A stretch of DNA of 6,508 nt from an uncultured Halomicronema sp. GTDB lineage: Bacteria > Cyanobacteriota > Cyanobacteriia > Phormidesmidales > Phormidesmidaceae. Under the pieces are notes generated by a model, which made no database searches, was not told the DNA's origin, and saw only the letters and a list, made by a program, of their open reading frames with translations. Positions within the stretch are counted from its first letter, which is position 1. Each line of letters begins with the position of its first letter. Shown here in pieces: positions 1 through 6,379 of the stretch. The translations under genes were made by a program, and so were the position numbers. Location: positions 1 to 6,508 of the forward strand of contig CALCPB010001023.1 in assembly GCA_937897665.1 (NCBI GenBank). Reading direction: 5' to 3'.

Positions 1-764
1 CAGTAGCGAAAAACCGTTTTGACCGATTCGATCTGTTCGGCAGTTGGGGGATTGGTGTTCTCCAATAGATAGGGCAAGCCCAATTCTTTCCACTTGTATT
101 CGCCCATTTTGTGAAAGGGCAGCACTTCGACTTTTTTGACACCTTGCAAAGTGGCAACAAACTGCGCTAGACCCTCCACGTTGGCGCGATCGTCTGTCAG
201 ACCGGGCACCAGCACAAACCGCAGCCACATGGGATGTTGGGTGGCGCTTAGGTGGCGAGCGAAGTGCAGGGTAGGGGCGATCGCCACATTGGTGACGCGG
301 TGATAAATCTCGGGGTCAAAGGACTTAATGTCGAGCAGCACCAGGTCGGCGTAATCTAAGACGGGTTTGGAAGCCTCGAAGTCAGGAAAGCCGGACGTAT
401 CCAGCGCCGTGTGGATGTTGAGCAAGCGACAACGGCGAAAGATTTCGCGCACAAACTCAGGCTGCAGCAGCGGTTCGCCGCCGGTCACCGTGACGCCGCC
501 GCCGGAGTAGGTGAGGTAGGACTGATAGTGCTGGATATCCTCTATCAGCTCATCCACGGTGACGATTTTGCCGCCGAGCGGATCGCGGGTGTCGGGATTA
601 TGGCAATACTGGCAGCGCAGCAGACAGCCCTGGGTGAAGATAACGTAGCGTAGCCCTGGCCCATCGACGGCGCTGCTGGTTTCGACGGAATGGATGCGGC
701 CTTGATGGGTTGAATGCAGGTCGGGCAGCGGGGGATGGTGCGGAACTGGCAAGGGTGAAGGCAT
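1..764 (-). CDS. pflA: Pyruvate formate-lyase activating enzyme (radical SAM), 3' end cut by window edge
   Basis: This enzyme uses S-adenosylmethionine and a [4Fe-4S] cluster to make the glycyl radical on PflB, in the cytoplasm. Translation from the ATG at 764 gives 254 complete residues before the left edge. By alignment to remembered E. coli PflA (246 aa), only a handful of C-terminal residues are missing. Visible motifs are RIHSVET and VDGPG near the start, the CX3CX2C cluster motif as GCLLRCQYCHN (Cys47, Cys51, Cys54), and the TGGEP motif (Gly95-Gly96-Glu97). The start is uncertain. An in-frame ATG at 791 lies inside the stem of the palindromic element, so I prefer 764, but neither has a visible Shine-Dalgarno sequence. 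Either start leaves a proline-rich extension of about 15-25 residues before the conserved RIHS. The gene lies 168 nt downstream of pflB and is probably co-transcribed with it. Identity is secure; only the start is in doubt. Confidence 0.95.
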   Translation of the reverse strand, partial: MPSPLPVPHHPPLPDLHSTHQGRIHSVETSSAVDGPGLRYVIFTQGCLLRCQYCHNPDTRDPLGGKIVTVDELIEDIQHYQSYLTYSGGGVTVTGGEPLLQPEFVREIFRRCRLLNIHTALDTSGFPDFEASKPVLDYADLVLLDIKSFDPEIYHRVTNVAIAPTLHFARHLSATQHPMWLRFVLVPGLTDDRANVEGLAQFVATLQGVKKVEVLPFHKMGEYKWKELGLPYLLENTNPPTAEQIESVKTVFRY

Positions 765-780
765 AGCGGTGATGGCGAAG

Positions 781-845
781 GGGCGAGGCATTGGGTGAAC
801 AACGTTTGGAATTATCCATTACGTTCATGCCCCAATGCCTCGCCC
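781..845 (-). repeat. 65-bp palindromic element A, pflB-pflA gap
   Basis: Two perfect 15-bp inverted arms (781-795, GGGCGAGGCATTGGG, and 831-845) enclose 35 nt. The interior can pair further: TGAAC (796-800) with GTTCA (823-827), and TGGA with TCCA around ATTA near the tip. On the minus strand the element follows pflB and ends 16 nt before the pflA ATG. No T-run follows on either strand, so it is not a standard intrinsic terminator. Its outer arms, length and orientation match the element at 3261-3325. From memory, not checked, GGGCGAAGC...GCTTCGCCC palindromes are common dispersed intergenic repeats in cyanobacteria. As RNA it could stabilise the upstream pflB message or reduce pflA expression. 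Confidence 0.9.
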
Positions 846-854
846 GTACGGGCG
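841..854. repeat. 14-bp perfect palindrome at the edge of element A
   Basis: CGCCCGTACGGGCG is its own reverse complement and overlaps the right arm of element A by five bases. It offers an alternative pairing to the long stem. A nearly identical flank (CGCCCGCACGG) borders the related element at 3261-3325, so the flank may belong to the repeat unit. Confidence 0.7.
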
Positions 855-880
855 GTGATGGCGTTGTTCTGATGGTCGGA

Positions 881-920
881 GGGCGATCGCCGGATCCTGT
901 CGATCACGGAGCGATCGCCC
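881..920 (-). repeat. Hairpin built from two HIP1 copies, just after pflB
   Basis: GGGCGATCGC (881-890) and GCGATCGCCC (911-920) form 10-bp inverted arms around a 20-nt loop. On the transcript the hairpin begins 12 nt after the pflB stop. No U-tract follows, so rho-independent termination is not supported. It could protect the pflB 3' end or contribute to uneven expression of pflB and pflA. Each HIP1 copy is itself palindromic, so the structure may be a by-product of HIP1 abundance. Confidence 0.65.
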
Positions 921-932
921 GCCACCAAAGGG

Positions 933-3209
933 TCAGATCCGTTCGTGGAAGGTGCGGCTAATCACGTCGAGCTGCTGCTCGCGGGTCAGTTTGATGAAGT
1001 TCACCGCATAGCCCGACACGCGAATCGTCAGCTGCGGGAAGTTTTCCGGATGCTCCATCGCCTCTAGCAGGGTCTCGCGGTTGAGGGCGTTGATGTTGAT
1101 GTGGTGACCCGTATCGTGGAAGTAAGCATCCAGGACGCCCACCAGGTTATCGACCTGCGCGGGGGGCGTTTTGCCCAATGTGCCCGGCAGAATCGAGAAG
1201 GTGTAGGAAATGCCGTCTTGAGCGTGCTCGTAGGGCAGCTTAGCGACGGAGGCACAGGCCGCGATCGCCCCGTGGGTGTCGCGCCCATGCATTGGGTTAG
1301 CACCCGGCGCAAAGGGTTCGCCCGCCTTGCGGCCATCGGGGGTGCTGCCGGTCTTTTTGCCATACACCACGTTAGAGGTAATGGTCAAAATCGACTGGGT
1401 AGGCACCGCCTGGCGATAGGTGGGGCGCTGGCGAATCAGGTTCATAAACTGTTCCATCACGCCTGCCGTCAAGCTATCGACGCGATCATCGTTGTTGCCA
1501 AAGACGGGGAAATCGCCTTCGATGTCGTAATCCACTGCGAGGCCGTCCTCATTGCGTAGCACCTTGACCTGCGCGTATTTGATCGCCGAGAGGGCATCGC
1601 CCACGACTGATAGCCCGGCAATGCCGCAGGCCATCGTGCGATAAACGTCGCGATCGTGCAGAGCCATCTCGATCCGCTCATAGCTGTACTTGTCATGCAT
1701 GTAGTGGATCACGTTCAGCGTGTTGACGTAGGTTTTGGCTAACCAGGCCATCATTTCGCTGAACTTGGCCATGACTTCGTCGTAGTTCAACACGTCGCCG
1801 GTGATGGGGGCGATCGCCGGGCCGACCTGCTTGCCAGATTTTTCATCCTTGCCGCCGTTGATGGCGTACAGCAGCGCCTTGGCCAAATTGACCCGAGCAC
1901 CAAAAAACTGCATCTGCTTGCCAATCCGCATGGCTGACACGCAGCAGGCAATGCCGTAGTCATCGCCATACAGCGGTCGCATCAGATCGTCATTTTCGTA
2001 CTGAATGGCGCTGGTATCGATCGAGGTTTTGGCACAAAAGCGCTTAAACGGCAGCGGCAACTGCTCTGACCACAGCACCGTGAGGTTGGGTTCCGGCGCT
2101 GGCCCCAGGTTATATAGAGTCTGCAGCACGCGGAAGCTGTTTTTGGTGACCAGCGGCCGCCCATCTTCGCCGATGCCGCCGATGCACTCCGTCACCCAAA
2201 CGGGATCGCCGGAGAACAGCTGGTTGTAGTCGGGGTGCCGCAGAAAGCGCACCATCCGCAGCTTGATCACCAAATGGTCGATCAATTCCTGCGCTGCCGC
2301 CTCAGTCAGAGTGCCTGCCGCCAGATCGCGCTCAATGTAGATATCGAGGAAAGTGGAAATCCGCCCCAACGACATGGCCGCGCCGTTTTGCTCTTTGACC
2401 GCGCCCAGATAGCCGAAGTAAGTCCACTGCACGGCTTCTTGGGCGGTCAGCGCGGGCTGGCTAATATCGCAGCCGTAGCTCGCTGCCATCGCCTGGAGTT
2501 CACCCAAGGCACGAATCTGCTCGCTGATTTCTTCACGCTGCTGAATCACCGTTTCGGTAATGGCATCGACCTCTAGGGAGGTGAGCTGCTCCCGCTTGTC
2601 AGCAATTAGGCGATCGCAGCCATAGAGGGCCACGCGGCGATAATCGCCAATGATGCGACCACGACCGTAGGCGTCCGGCAAGCCGGTGATGATGCCCGAG
2701 TGCCGCGCCAAGCGCATCTCTTGGGTATAGGCATCAAACACGCCGTCATTGTGGGTCTTGCGATATTTGGCAAAGATTTCCTGGGTCCCTGCATCCAGCT
2801 GGTAGTCGTAGGCTTCTAACGACTTTTGCACCACCCGCACGCCGCCATTGGGCATGATCGCTCGCTTCAGCGGCTGATCAGTCTGCAGGCCGACGATTTG
2901 TTCGAGGGACTGGTCGACGTAGCCTGGCGCGTGGGCCGTAATGCTCGATGGCACTTTCGTATCGACATCAAGAATACCGTGGGCTCGCTCTTGCTTCATC
3001 AGGTCGCTGACCTGCTGCCAGAGAGCTTGAGTGCGATCGGTAGCGGGGGCCAAAAACGTCGCGTCGTCTACATACGGTGCGTAGTTGCGTTGAATAAAGT
3101 CACGGACGTCGATGGTGTGAGTCCACTCGCCGGACGTAAAGCCCTGCCAGGGATCGAGGCGGTTCGGAGCGGCAGTCGAAGCGGTGTTGCGAATTGGCGT
3201 GGAAACCAT
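933..3209 (-). CDS. pflB: Pyruvate formate-lyase (formate C-acetyltransferase), glycyl radical enzyme
   Basis: PflB converts pyruvate and CoA to acetyl-CoA and formate in the anoxic cytoplasm. The protein is 758 aa with a TGA stop, against 760 aa in E. coli. The adjacent catalytic cysteines are Cys422-Cys423 in the IACCVSAM motif, preceded by [17 protein letters not shown]. The radical-bearing residue is Gly733 in RVSGYAV near the C-terminus, followed by [14 protein letters not shown]. The PFL domain covers roughly residues 20-620 and the glycyl-radical domain the last 130 or so. The ATG at 3209 is chosen because a perfect AGGAGG lies 7 nt upstream and because the product then matches the family length. 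The frame stays open upstream to 3329, but that part translates the palindromic element. The gene lies between adhE and pflA, so substrate cleavage, activation and acetyl-CoA disposal are encoded together. No key residue is missing. Confidence 0.98.
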   Translation of the reverse strand: MVSTPIRNTASTAAPNRLDPWQGFTSGEWTHTIDVRDFIQRNYAPYVDDATFLAPATDRTQALWQQVSDLMKQERAHGILDVDTKVPSSITAHAPGYVDQSLEQIVGLQTDQPLKRAIMPNGGVRVVQKSLEAYDYQLDAGTQEIFAKYRKTHNDGVFDAYTQEMRLARHSGIITGLPDAYGRGRIIGDYRRVALYGCDRLIADKREQLTSLEVDAITETVIQQREEISEQIRALGELQAMAASYGCDISQPALTAQEAVQWTYFGYLGAVKEQNGAAMSLGRISTFLDIYIERDLAAGTLTEAAAQELIDHLVIKLRMVRFLRHPDYNQLFSGDPVWVTECIGGIGEDGRPLVTKNSFRVLQTLYNLGPAPEPNLTVLWSEQLPLPFKRFCAKTSIDTSAIQYENDDLMRPLYGDDYGIACCVSAMRIGKQMQFFGARVNLAKALLYAINGGKDEKSGKQVGPAIAPITGDVLNYDEVMAKFSEMMAWLAKTYVNTLNVIHYMHDKYSYERIEMALHDRDVYRTMACGIAGLSVVGDALSAIKYAQVKVLRNEDGLAVDYDIEGDFPVFGNNDDRVDSLTAGVMEQFMNLIRQRPTYRQAVPTQSILTITSNVVYGKKTGSTPDGRKAGEPFAPGANPMHGRDTHGAIAACASVAKLPYEHAQDGISYTFSILPGTLGKTPPAQVDNLVGVLDAYFHDTGHHININALNRETLLEAMEHPENFPQLTIRVSGYAVNFIKLTREQQLDVISRTFHERI

Positions 3210-3216
3210 GGGATAA

Positions 3217-3222
3217 CCTCCT
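3217..3222 (-). promoter_or_regulatory. Strong Shine-Dalgarno sequence of pflB
   Basis: AGGAGG on the minus strand lies 7 nt before the ATG at 3209. It decides the start against the open frame that reaches 3329. It is a stronger site than those of adhE and pflA, which fits PflB being needed in larger amounts than its activase. Confidence 0.9.
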
Positions 3223-3260
3223 GTAAAAGGTGGAAAGGGTAACGAGTAGAAGAGGCGTCG

Positions 3261-3325
3261 GGGCAAGGCCGTCAATGAATAAATTTTGAGGTCATTCCAG
3301 AACCATCGGTCTGACGGCCTCGCCC
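3261..3325 (-). repeat. 65-bp palindromic element B, adhE-pflB gap
   Basis: GGGCAAGGCCGTCA (3261-3274) and TGACGGCCTCGCCC (3312-3325) are inverted arms that match at 13 of 14 positions; the exception is a G·U pair in minus-strand RNA. The interior is 37 nt, with a minor AATGA/TCATT pairing. Total length is 65 bp, identical to element A at 781-845. Both start GGGC(G/A)AGGC, end CCTCGCCC, and are followed by G(T/C)ACGG in the same orientation. It fills about half of the gap between the adhE stop and the pflB ATG. No T-run follows, so an intrinsic terminator is not supported. A very weak promoter-like pair for pflB (TTGACG at 3270-3275, TCTACT at 3245-3250, 19-nt spacer) overlaps its edge. Confidence 0.8.
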
Positions 3326-3343
3326 GCACGGATGTGGCTGGGA

Positions 3344-4252
3344 TTAACCTGTCGGCTGCAGTTCGGCGGGATCAGAGGGGGGCGGGCTAGCAGAGGGAGC
3401 CGCCCCGTCAATATCGGTCCGCAGCGGCGAGTGCCCCAGGTAAGCATCGACGAGCAGCTGCTTCAAATCGCTAATGAGCGGATAGCGCGGATTCGCCACC
3501 GTACACTGGTCGTCAAACGCCTGATCGGCCACCAGATCGAGCTTGGCGAAGAAGGTCTCCTCCGGCTCTGTCATGGCTTCGCGAATCGAAGTAGGAATCT
3601 CGAGCTGCCGCTTCAAATCTTCGATCGCAGCAATTAGCGCCGCTACCTTGTCGTCCTCGCAGATTCCGGGGAGCCCCAAGCCCTCGGCAATGCGGGCATA
3701 GCGATGCTTGGCCTCGGGATACTTGTACTGCGAGAAGGTGGCCTGCTTAAAGGGCGCGTCGGTGGCGTTATAGCGAATCACGTGGGAAATCATCAGGGCA
3801 TTAGCCAGGCCGTGGGGAATATGGAAGGTGCCGCCCAACTGGTGCGCCAGTGAGTGGCAGATGCCCAGGAAGCTGTTGGCAAAGGCCATGCCCGCGATCG
3901 TAGAAGCGTAATGCACCTTCTCCCGCGCTTCGGGATCGTGCGCCCCCTGGTGATAGGCGCGGGGCAGATATTCAAACAGCAGCTGAATCGCTTCGAGCGC
4001 GAGGCCGTTAGTGAAATCCGAGGCCATCACCGACACGTAGGCTTCGAGCGCATGGGTAAGGGCATCAACGCCGCCATAGGCCGTCAGCCGCTTCGGCAAG
4101 TTCAGCACCAAGGCCGGATCGACGATCGCCATCGTCGGTGTCAGGGCATAGTCCGCGAGGGGATACTTGATGCCTACCCGATGATCGGTGACCACGGCAA
4201 AGGGAGTAACTTCCGAACCGGTGCCCGACGTGGTGGGAATCGCCACCATCAC
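3344..4252 (-). CDS. 3' part of adhE: C-terminal portion of the alcohol dehydrogenase domain
   Basis: This open frame continues the adhE frame after the amber codon. If translated separately it would begin at GTG 4252 or ATG 4249, giving about 301-302 aa. It starts within the conserved [17 protein letters not shown] segment, and all four metal ligands ([25 protein letters not shown]) lie here. It lacks the GGGS nucleotide-binding part, so alone it should not be an active dehydrogenase. GGTGAG at 4259-4264 lies 6 nt before the GTG and could serve as a weak ribosome-binding site, which makes restart after the amber stop conceivable. The last 25 or so residues are a Pro/Ala/Ser-rich tail. I regard it as part of adhE, not an independent gene. 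Confidence 0.5.
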   Translation of the reverse strand: MMVAIPTTSGTGSEVTPFAVVTDHRVGIKYPLADYALTPTMAIVDPALVLNLPKRLTAYGGVDALTHALEAYVSVMASDFTNGLALEAIQLLFEYLPRAYHQGAHDPEAREKVHYASTIAGMAFANSFLGICHSLAHQLGGTFHIPHGLANALMISHVIRYNATDAPFKQATFSQYKYPEAKHRYARIAEGLGLPGICEDDKVAALIAAIEDLKRQLEIPTSIREAMTEPEETFFAKLDLVADQAFDDQCTVANPRYPLISDLKQLLVDAYLGHSPLRTDIDGAAPSASPPPSDPAELQPTG

Positions 4253-4288
4253 GGCTTTCTCACCCAGGGGCGGCAGCTCATAGACCCG

Positions 4289-4291
4289 CTA
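4289..4291 (-). other. In-frame amber codon (codon 575) in adhE
   Basis: The minus strand reads ATC CGC TAG CGG GTC TAT GAG, that is I-R-stop-R-V-Y-E. E. coli AdhE has MDIRKRIY here, so TAG replaces a lysine codon. AAG to TAG is a single A-to-T change, seen as t in place of the complement of a on the minus strand. The base after the stop is C. The position is within the dinucleotide-binding half of the alcohol dehydrogenase domain, about 30 residues after GGGS. Confidence 0.95.
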
Positions 4292-6013
4292 GCGGATATC
4301 CATAACGCGCATGGCCAGCCCCTCAAACTCGATTTCGGGGTGCTCATACATGAGCCACATCACCTTGGCGGCATCCATCGGCGAGCCGCCGCCCAGCGCG
4401 ATAATCACGTCAGGGTGAAAGGAGTTCATCAGCGCCAAGCCCCGCTGTACGGTATCCAGCGAGGGATCGGGCTCCACATCATAAAAGATGTCGTAGGCCA
4501 GCCCCACCTGCTTCAGCGCTTCTTCTAACCCGGCGGTCATGCCCAGGTCGTAGAGCGGCTTGTCGGTCACGATAAAGGCCCGCTGCTTACCGGCCAAATC
4601 TTGAATGGCCACCGGCAGTGCCCCATATTTGAAATAGACCTTGGGCGGCACGCGGAACCACAGCATGTTTTCCCGGCGTTCGGCCACGGTTTTAATGTTG
4701 AGCAGATGTTGGGGCTCCACATTTTGACTGATCGAGTTGCCGCCCCAGGTGCCACAGCCGAGGGTCAGCGACGGGTCTAACCGGAAGTTGTAGAGATCGC
4801 CGATCGCCCCTTGGGAAGACGGGGTGTTGATTAACACGCGCGCCGTTTCGACACTGTCTTCAAAGTTGCGAATATGCTCGGCGTTGGCGGGGTCGGTATA
4901 GAGCACGGCGGTATGACCGCGCCCGCCAAAATGCACTAGCTGCTTCGCCTTGCTGACGGCATCCTCAAAGTCGCTGGCGCGATACATGGCTAGCACCGGC
5001 GACAGCTTTTCATGGGCGAAGGGTTCTTCGCTGCCGATGTCACTCACTTCGCCTATCAGCACCCGCTTCTGAGCGGGAACGGCAATACCAGCAATCTCGG
5101 CCAGTCGGGCCACCGGTTGACCGACGATCGCCGCATTAAGGCGACCGTTGACGATGATGCTGTTGCCAAGGGCGGCGCGATCGCTCGCGTCTAAGAAATG
5201 AGCGCCCCGCGCAATAAACTCTTGCCGCACAGCCTCATAGATCTCATCCAGCACAATCACCGACTGCTCACTGGCGCAGATCATGCCGTTGTCAAAGGTT
5301 TTGCTCAGCAAAATGGACGAGACAGCAACCTTGATATCAGCCGTGTCATCAATCAGCGCCGGGGTGTTGCCGGCACCGACTCCTAAGGAAGGATGACCGG
5401 AAGAATAGGCGGCTCTCACCATGGCGGGGCCACCCGTCGCCAAAATCAGGCTGATATCGGGGTGCTGCATCAGCGCCTGCGACAGCTCGACGGAGGGTTC
5501 ATCAATCCAACCAATCAGGTCGGGCGGCGCGCCGGCGGCGATCGCAGCCTCTAATACGACTTGCGCCGCACGAATCGTACAGCGCTTAGCCCGAGGGTGG
5601 GGGGAGAAGATGATGGCGTTACGGGTTTTGAGGGCAATCAGCGCCTTAAACACCGCCGTTGAGGTGGGATTGGTCGTCGGTACGATGCCGGCCAAAATGC
5701 CCACCGGTTCCGCAATGCGCTGAATACCAAAGGACTGGTCAGCTTCAATGACGCCACAGGTCTTTTCGTGCTTGTACTTGTTGTAGATGATCTCGGAAGC
5801 GAAGTGGGCCTTGCTCACCTTGTCCTCCACCACACCCATGCCGTTTGCTTCAACGGCCAGCTTGGCGAGGGGTAGGCGGGCAGCATTGGCTGCTAGCGCG
5901 GCTTTCTTGAAAATTTGATCGACAGTACCCTGCGTAAATTGAGCGTATTCGGCTTGCGCCGCCTTGACCCGTTGAATCAGGTCTTCCAGGGCATGAACGG
6001 TCGTGATCGGCAT
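4289..6013 (-). CDS. adhE: 5' part of adhE: complete acetaldehyde dehydrogenase domain plus truncated ADH domain
   Basis: If the amber codon terminates translation, a 574-aa protein is made. It contains the whole CoA-acylating aldehyde dehydrogenase domain (about residues 1-440) with catalytic Cys246, the linker, and about 125 residues of the alcohol dehydrogenase domain with GGGS at 541-544 but no metal ligands. It might still make acetaldehyde from acetyl-CoA but not ethanol, and would lack most contacts of the C-terminal domain needed for spirosomes. The start is ATG 6013: an AAGGAA site lies 7 nt upstream, and the catalytic Cys number then equals that of E. coli. A TTG at 6019 is open in frame but only 1-2 nt from that site. 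The sequence HALEDLIQRVKAAQAEYAQF is typical of AdhE N-termini. Confidence 0.85.
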   Translation of the reverse strand: MPITTVHALEDLIQRVKAAQAEYAQFTQGTVDQIFKKAALAANAARLPLAKLAVEANGMGVVEDKVSKAHFASEIIYNKYKHEKTCGVIEADQSFGIQRIAEPVGILAGIVPTTNPTSTAVFKALIALKTRNAIIFSPHPRAKRCTIRAAQVVLEAAIAAGAPPDLIGWIDEPSVELSQALMQHPDISLILATGGPAMVRAAYSSGHPSLGVGAGNTPALIDDTADIKVAVSSILLSKTFDNGMICASEQSVIVLDEIYEAVRQEFIARGAHFLDASDRAALGNSIIVNGRLNAAIVGQPVARLAEIAGIAVPAQKRVLIGEVSDIGSEEPFAHEKLSPVLAMYRASDFEDAVSKAKQLVHFGGRGHTAVLYTDPANAEHIRNFEDSVETARVLINTPSSQGAIGDLYNFRLDPSLTLGCGTWGGNSISQNVEPQHLLNIKTVAERRENMLWFRVPPKVYFKYGALPVAIQDLAGKQRAFIVTDKPLYDLGMTAGLEEALKQVGLAYDIFYDVEPDPSLDTVQRGLALMNSFHPDVIIALGGGSPMDAAKVMWLMYEHPEIEFEGLAMRVMDIR

Positions 6014-6020
6014 AGTCAAG

Positions 6021-6026
6021 TTCCTT
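6021..6026 (-). promoter_or_regulatory. Shine-Dalgarno sequence of adhE
   Basis: AAGGAA on the minus strand lies 7 nt before ATG 6013 and only 1 nt before the alternative TTG 6019. The spacing supports the ATG. Confidence 0.8.
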
Positions 6027-6065
6027 GAGTTAACTGAAAGTTATCAACTCATCTAGACATCGGTG

Positions 6066-6080
6066 AATTGCGCTGCAATT
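6066..6080. promoter_or_regulatory. Short perfect hairpin or operator-like palindrome
   Basis: AATTGC-GCT-GCAATT has 6-bp perfect arms and a 3-base centre. It lies 53 nt before the adhE ATG and just downstream of the candidate -10 box, so it would be at the extreme 5' end of the message or act as an operator over the start site. The binding protein is unknown to me. Confidence 0.4.
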
Positions 6081-6088
6081 AGTCCATC

Positions 6089-6118
6089 ATTAAATGAGTT
6101 TCATCTAGCAGTTGATAA
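6089..6118 (-). promoter_or_regulatory. Candidate promoter of adhE
   Basis: On the minus strand TTATCA (6118-6113) could be a -35 box and TTTAAT (6094-6089) a -10 box, with an 18-nt spacer; they match the sigma-70 consensus at 4 of 6 and 5 of 6 positions. The resulting leader would be about 65-70 nt. The region is AT-rich, so other pairings are possible. Confidence 0.3.
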
Positions 6119-6365
6119 ACATGTGTGAAGCGGATTTGATTCAGATTGAGGTGGTTCCAGAGTCCATCCATAGGACTAGTGATACTGAAGCAAATGTACT
6201 CAACCACCTTTGAGCCTATTCTAATCACGCCATAGAAAAACGTCTTTAATTTAAACCTTAAGAAATCTCTGCGATCGCCCTGATGTTACTAATAGAATCT
6301 CACTTCTAAACAGGGCGTATTTTCCTTAATTGAGTAAAATCAATCACATTAATTTTTTCTATTAA

Positions 6366-6379
6366 GTAAAGTCGATTAC
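6366..6379. promoter_or_regulatory. NtcA-consensus palindrome GTA-N8-TAC
   Basis: GTAAAGTCGATTAC matches the GTAN8TAC consensus of the cyanobacterial nitrogen regulator NtcA and sits in a longer symmetry, AAGTAA-N6-TTACTT (6364-6381). It is about 350 bp from the adhE start. On the plus strand a TANNNT box (6399-6404) follows 19 nt later, slightly short of the usual 22-23 nt, so it may serve a rightward gene. About 0.1 chance matches are expected in this intergenic region. Confidence 0.3.

Larger units (their letters stand above)
3344..6013 (-). pseudogene. adhE: Bifunctional acetaldehyde-CoA/alcohol dehydrogenase gene, interrupted by one in-frame TAG
   Basis: Intact AdhE reduces acetyl-CoA to acetaldehyde (N-terminal aldehyde dehydrogenase domain) and then to ethanol (C-terminal iron-dependent alcohol dehydrogenase domain), using two NADH; it assembles into cytoplasmic filaments called spirosomes. 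The frame spans 889 codons plus TAA, against 891 residues in E. coli. Catalytic Cys246 lies in NGMICASEQS with the same number as in E. coli. The nucleotide motif GGGS is at 541-544. The metal ligands Asp650, His654, His720 and His734 are all present. Codon 575 is TAG where the family reads MDIRKRVY, so a lysine is expected (AAG to TAG is one base). Both sides are in the same frame, with no other stop or shift. 'Pseudogene' is a formal label: a fresh mutation, a sequencing error or stop read-through fit equally well. It is probably the first gene of the adhE-pflB-pflA operon. Confidence 0.9.
6041..6118. repeat. Composite inverted and direct repeat flanking the candidate adhE promoter
   Basis: TTATCAACT (6041-6049) and AGTTGATAA (6110-6118) are exact 9-bp inverted repeats with 60 bp between them. 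Just inside each lies a direct copy of TCATCTAG (6049-6056 and 6101-6108). This arrangement could be a pair of regulator sites allowing looping. A single 9-bp match is expected by chance in a region this size, so support comes mainly from the combination and the location. Confidence 0.4.
277..6278. repeat. HIP1 octamers (GCGATCGC), nine dispersed copies
   Basis: Exact GCGATCGC copies start at 277, 883, 911, 1261, 1810, 2610, 5177, 5538 and 6271. Six are inside genes and three are intergenic. Chance expectation for one 8-mer in 6.5 kb is about 0.1. HIP1 over-representation is a known hallmark of many cyanobacterial chromosomes, and this is the main base-level evidence for the host group. Confidence 0.95.

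Noticed and set aside
545..828. Minus-strand open frames of 76 and 85 aa near pflA
   Set aside because: They overlap the pflA start in other frames, are rich in Pro, Ser and Arg, and the conserved radical-SAM sequence is in the third frame.
781..920. Rho-independent terminator after pflB
   Set aside because: The stems are strong but neither hairpin is followed by a T-run on the minus strand.
1101..1559. 152-aa plus-strand open frame inside pflB
   Set aside because: It is antisense to well-conserved pflB codons, has no ribosome-binding site or family resemblance, and is a by-product of GC-rich coding sequence.
3210..3329. N-terminal extension of PflB by 40 residues from an upstream start
   Set aside because: A perfect AGGAGG lies 7 nt before ATG 3209, the family length fits 758 aa, and the extension only translates the intergenic palindromic element.
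4249..4291. Frameshift or two separate genes at the adhE break
   Set aside because: The two open frames are in the same phase, with continuous AdhE sequence across the TAG ([13 protein letters not shown] follows). It is one gene with one stop codon.
4289..4291. UAG decoded as pyrrolysine, or stop-codon reassignment
   Set aside because: The expected residue is lysine, which makes the idea tempting, but no pyrrolysine machinery is known to me in cyanobacteria and no downstream insertion signal is evident. Ordinary mutation or error is simpler.
3854..4528. 224-aa plus-strand open frame inside adhE
   Set aside because: It is antisense to conserved AdhE sequence, spans the amber site by chance, and has a composition typical of a shadow frame.
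6014..6019. TTG start for AdhE two codons upstream
   Set aside because: It is 1-2 nt from the AAGGAA site, which is too close. ATG 6013 has 7-nt spacing and gives the family numbering for Cys246.
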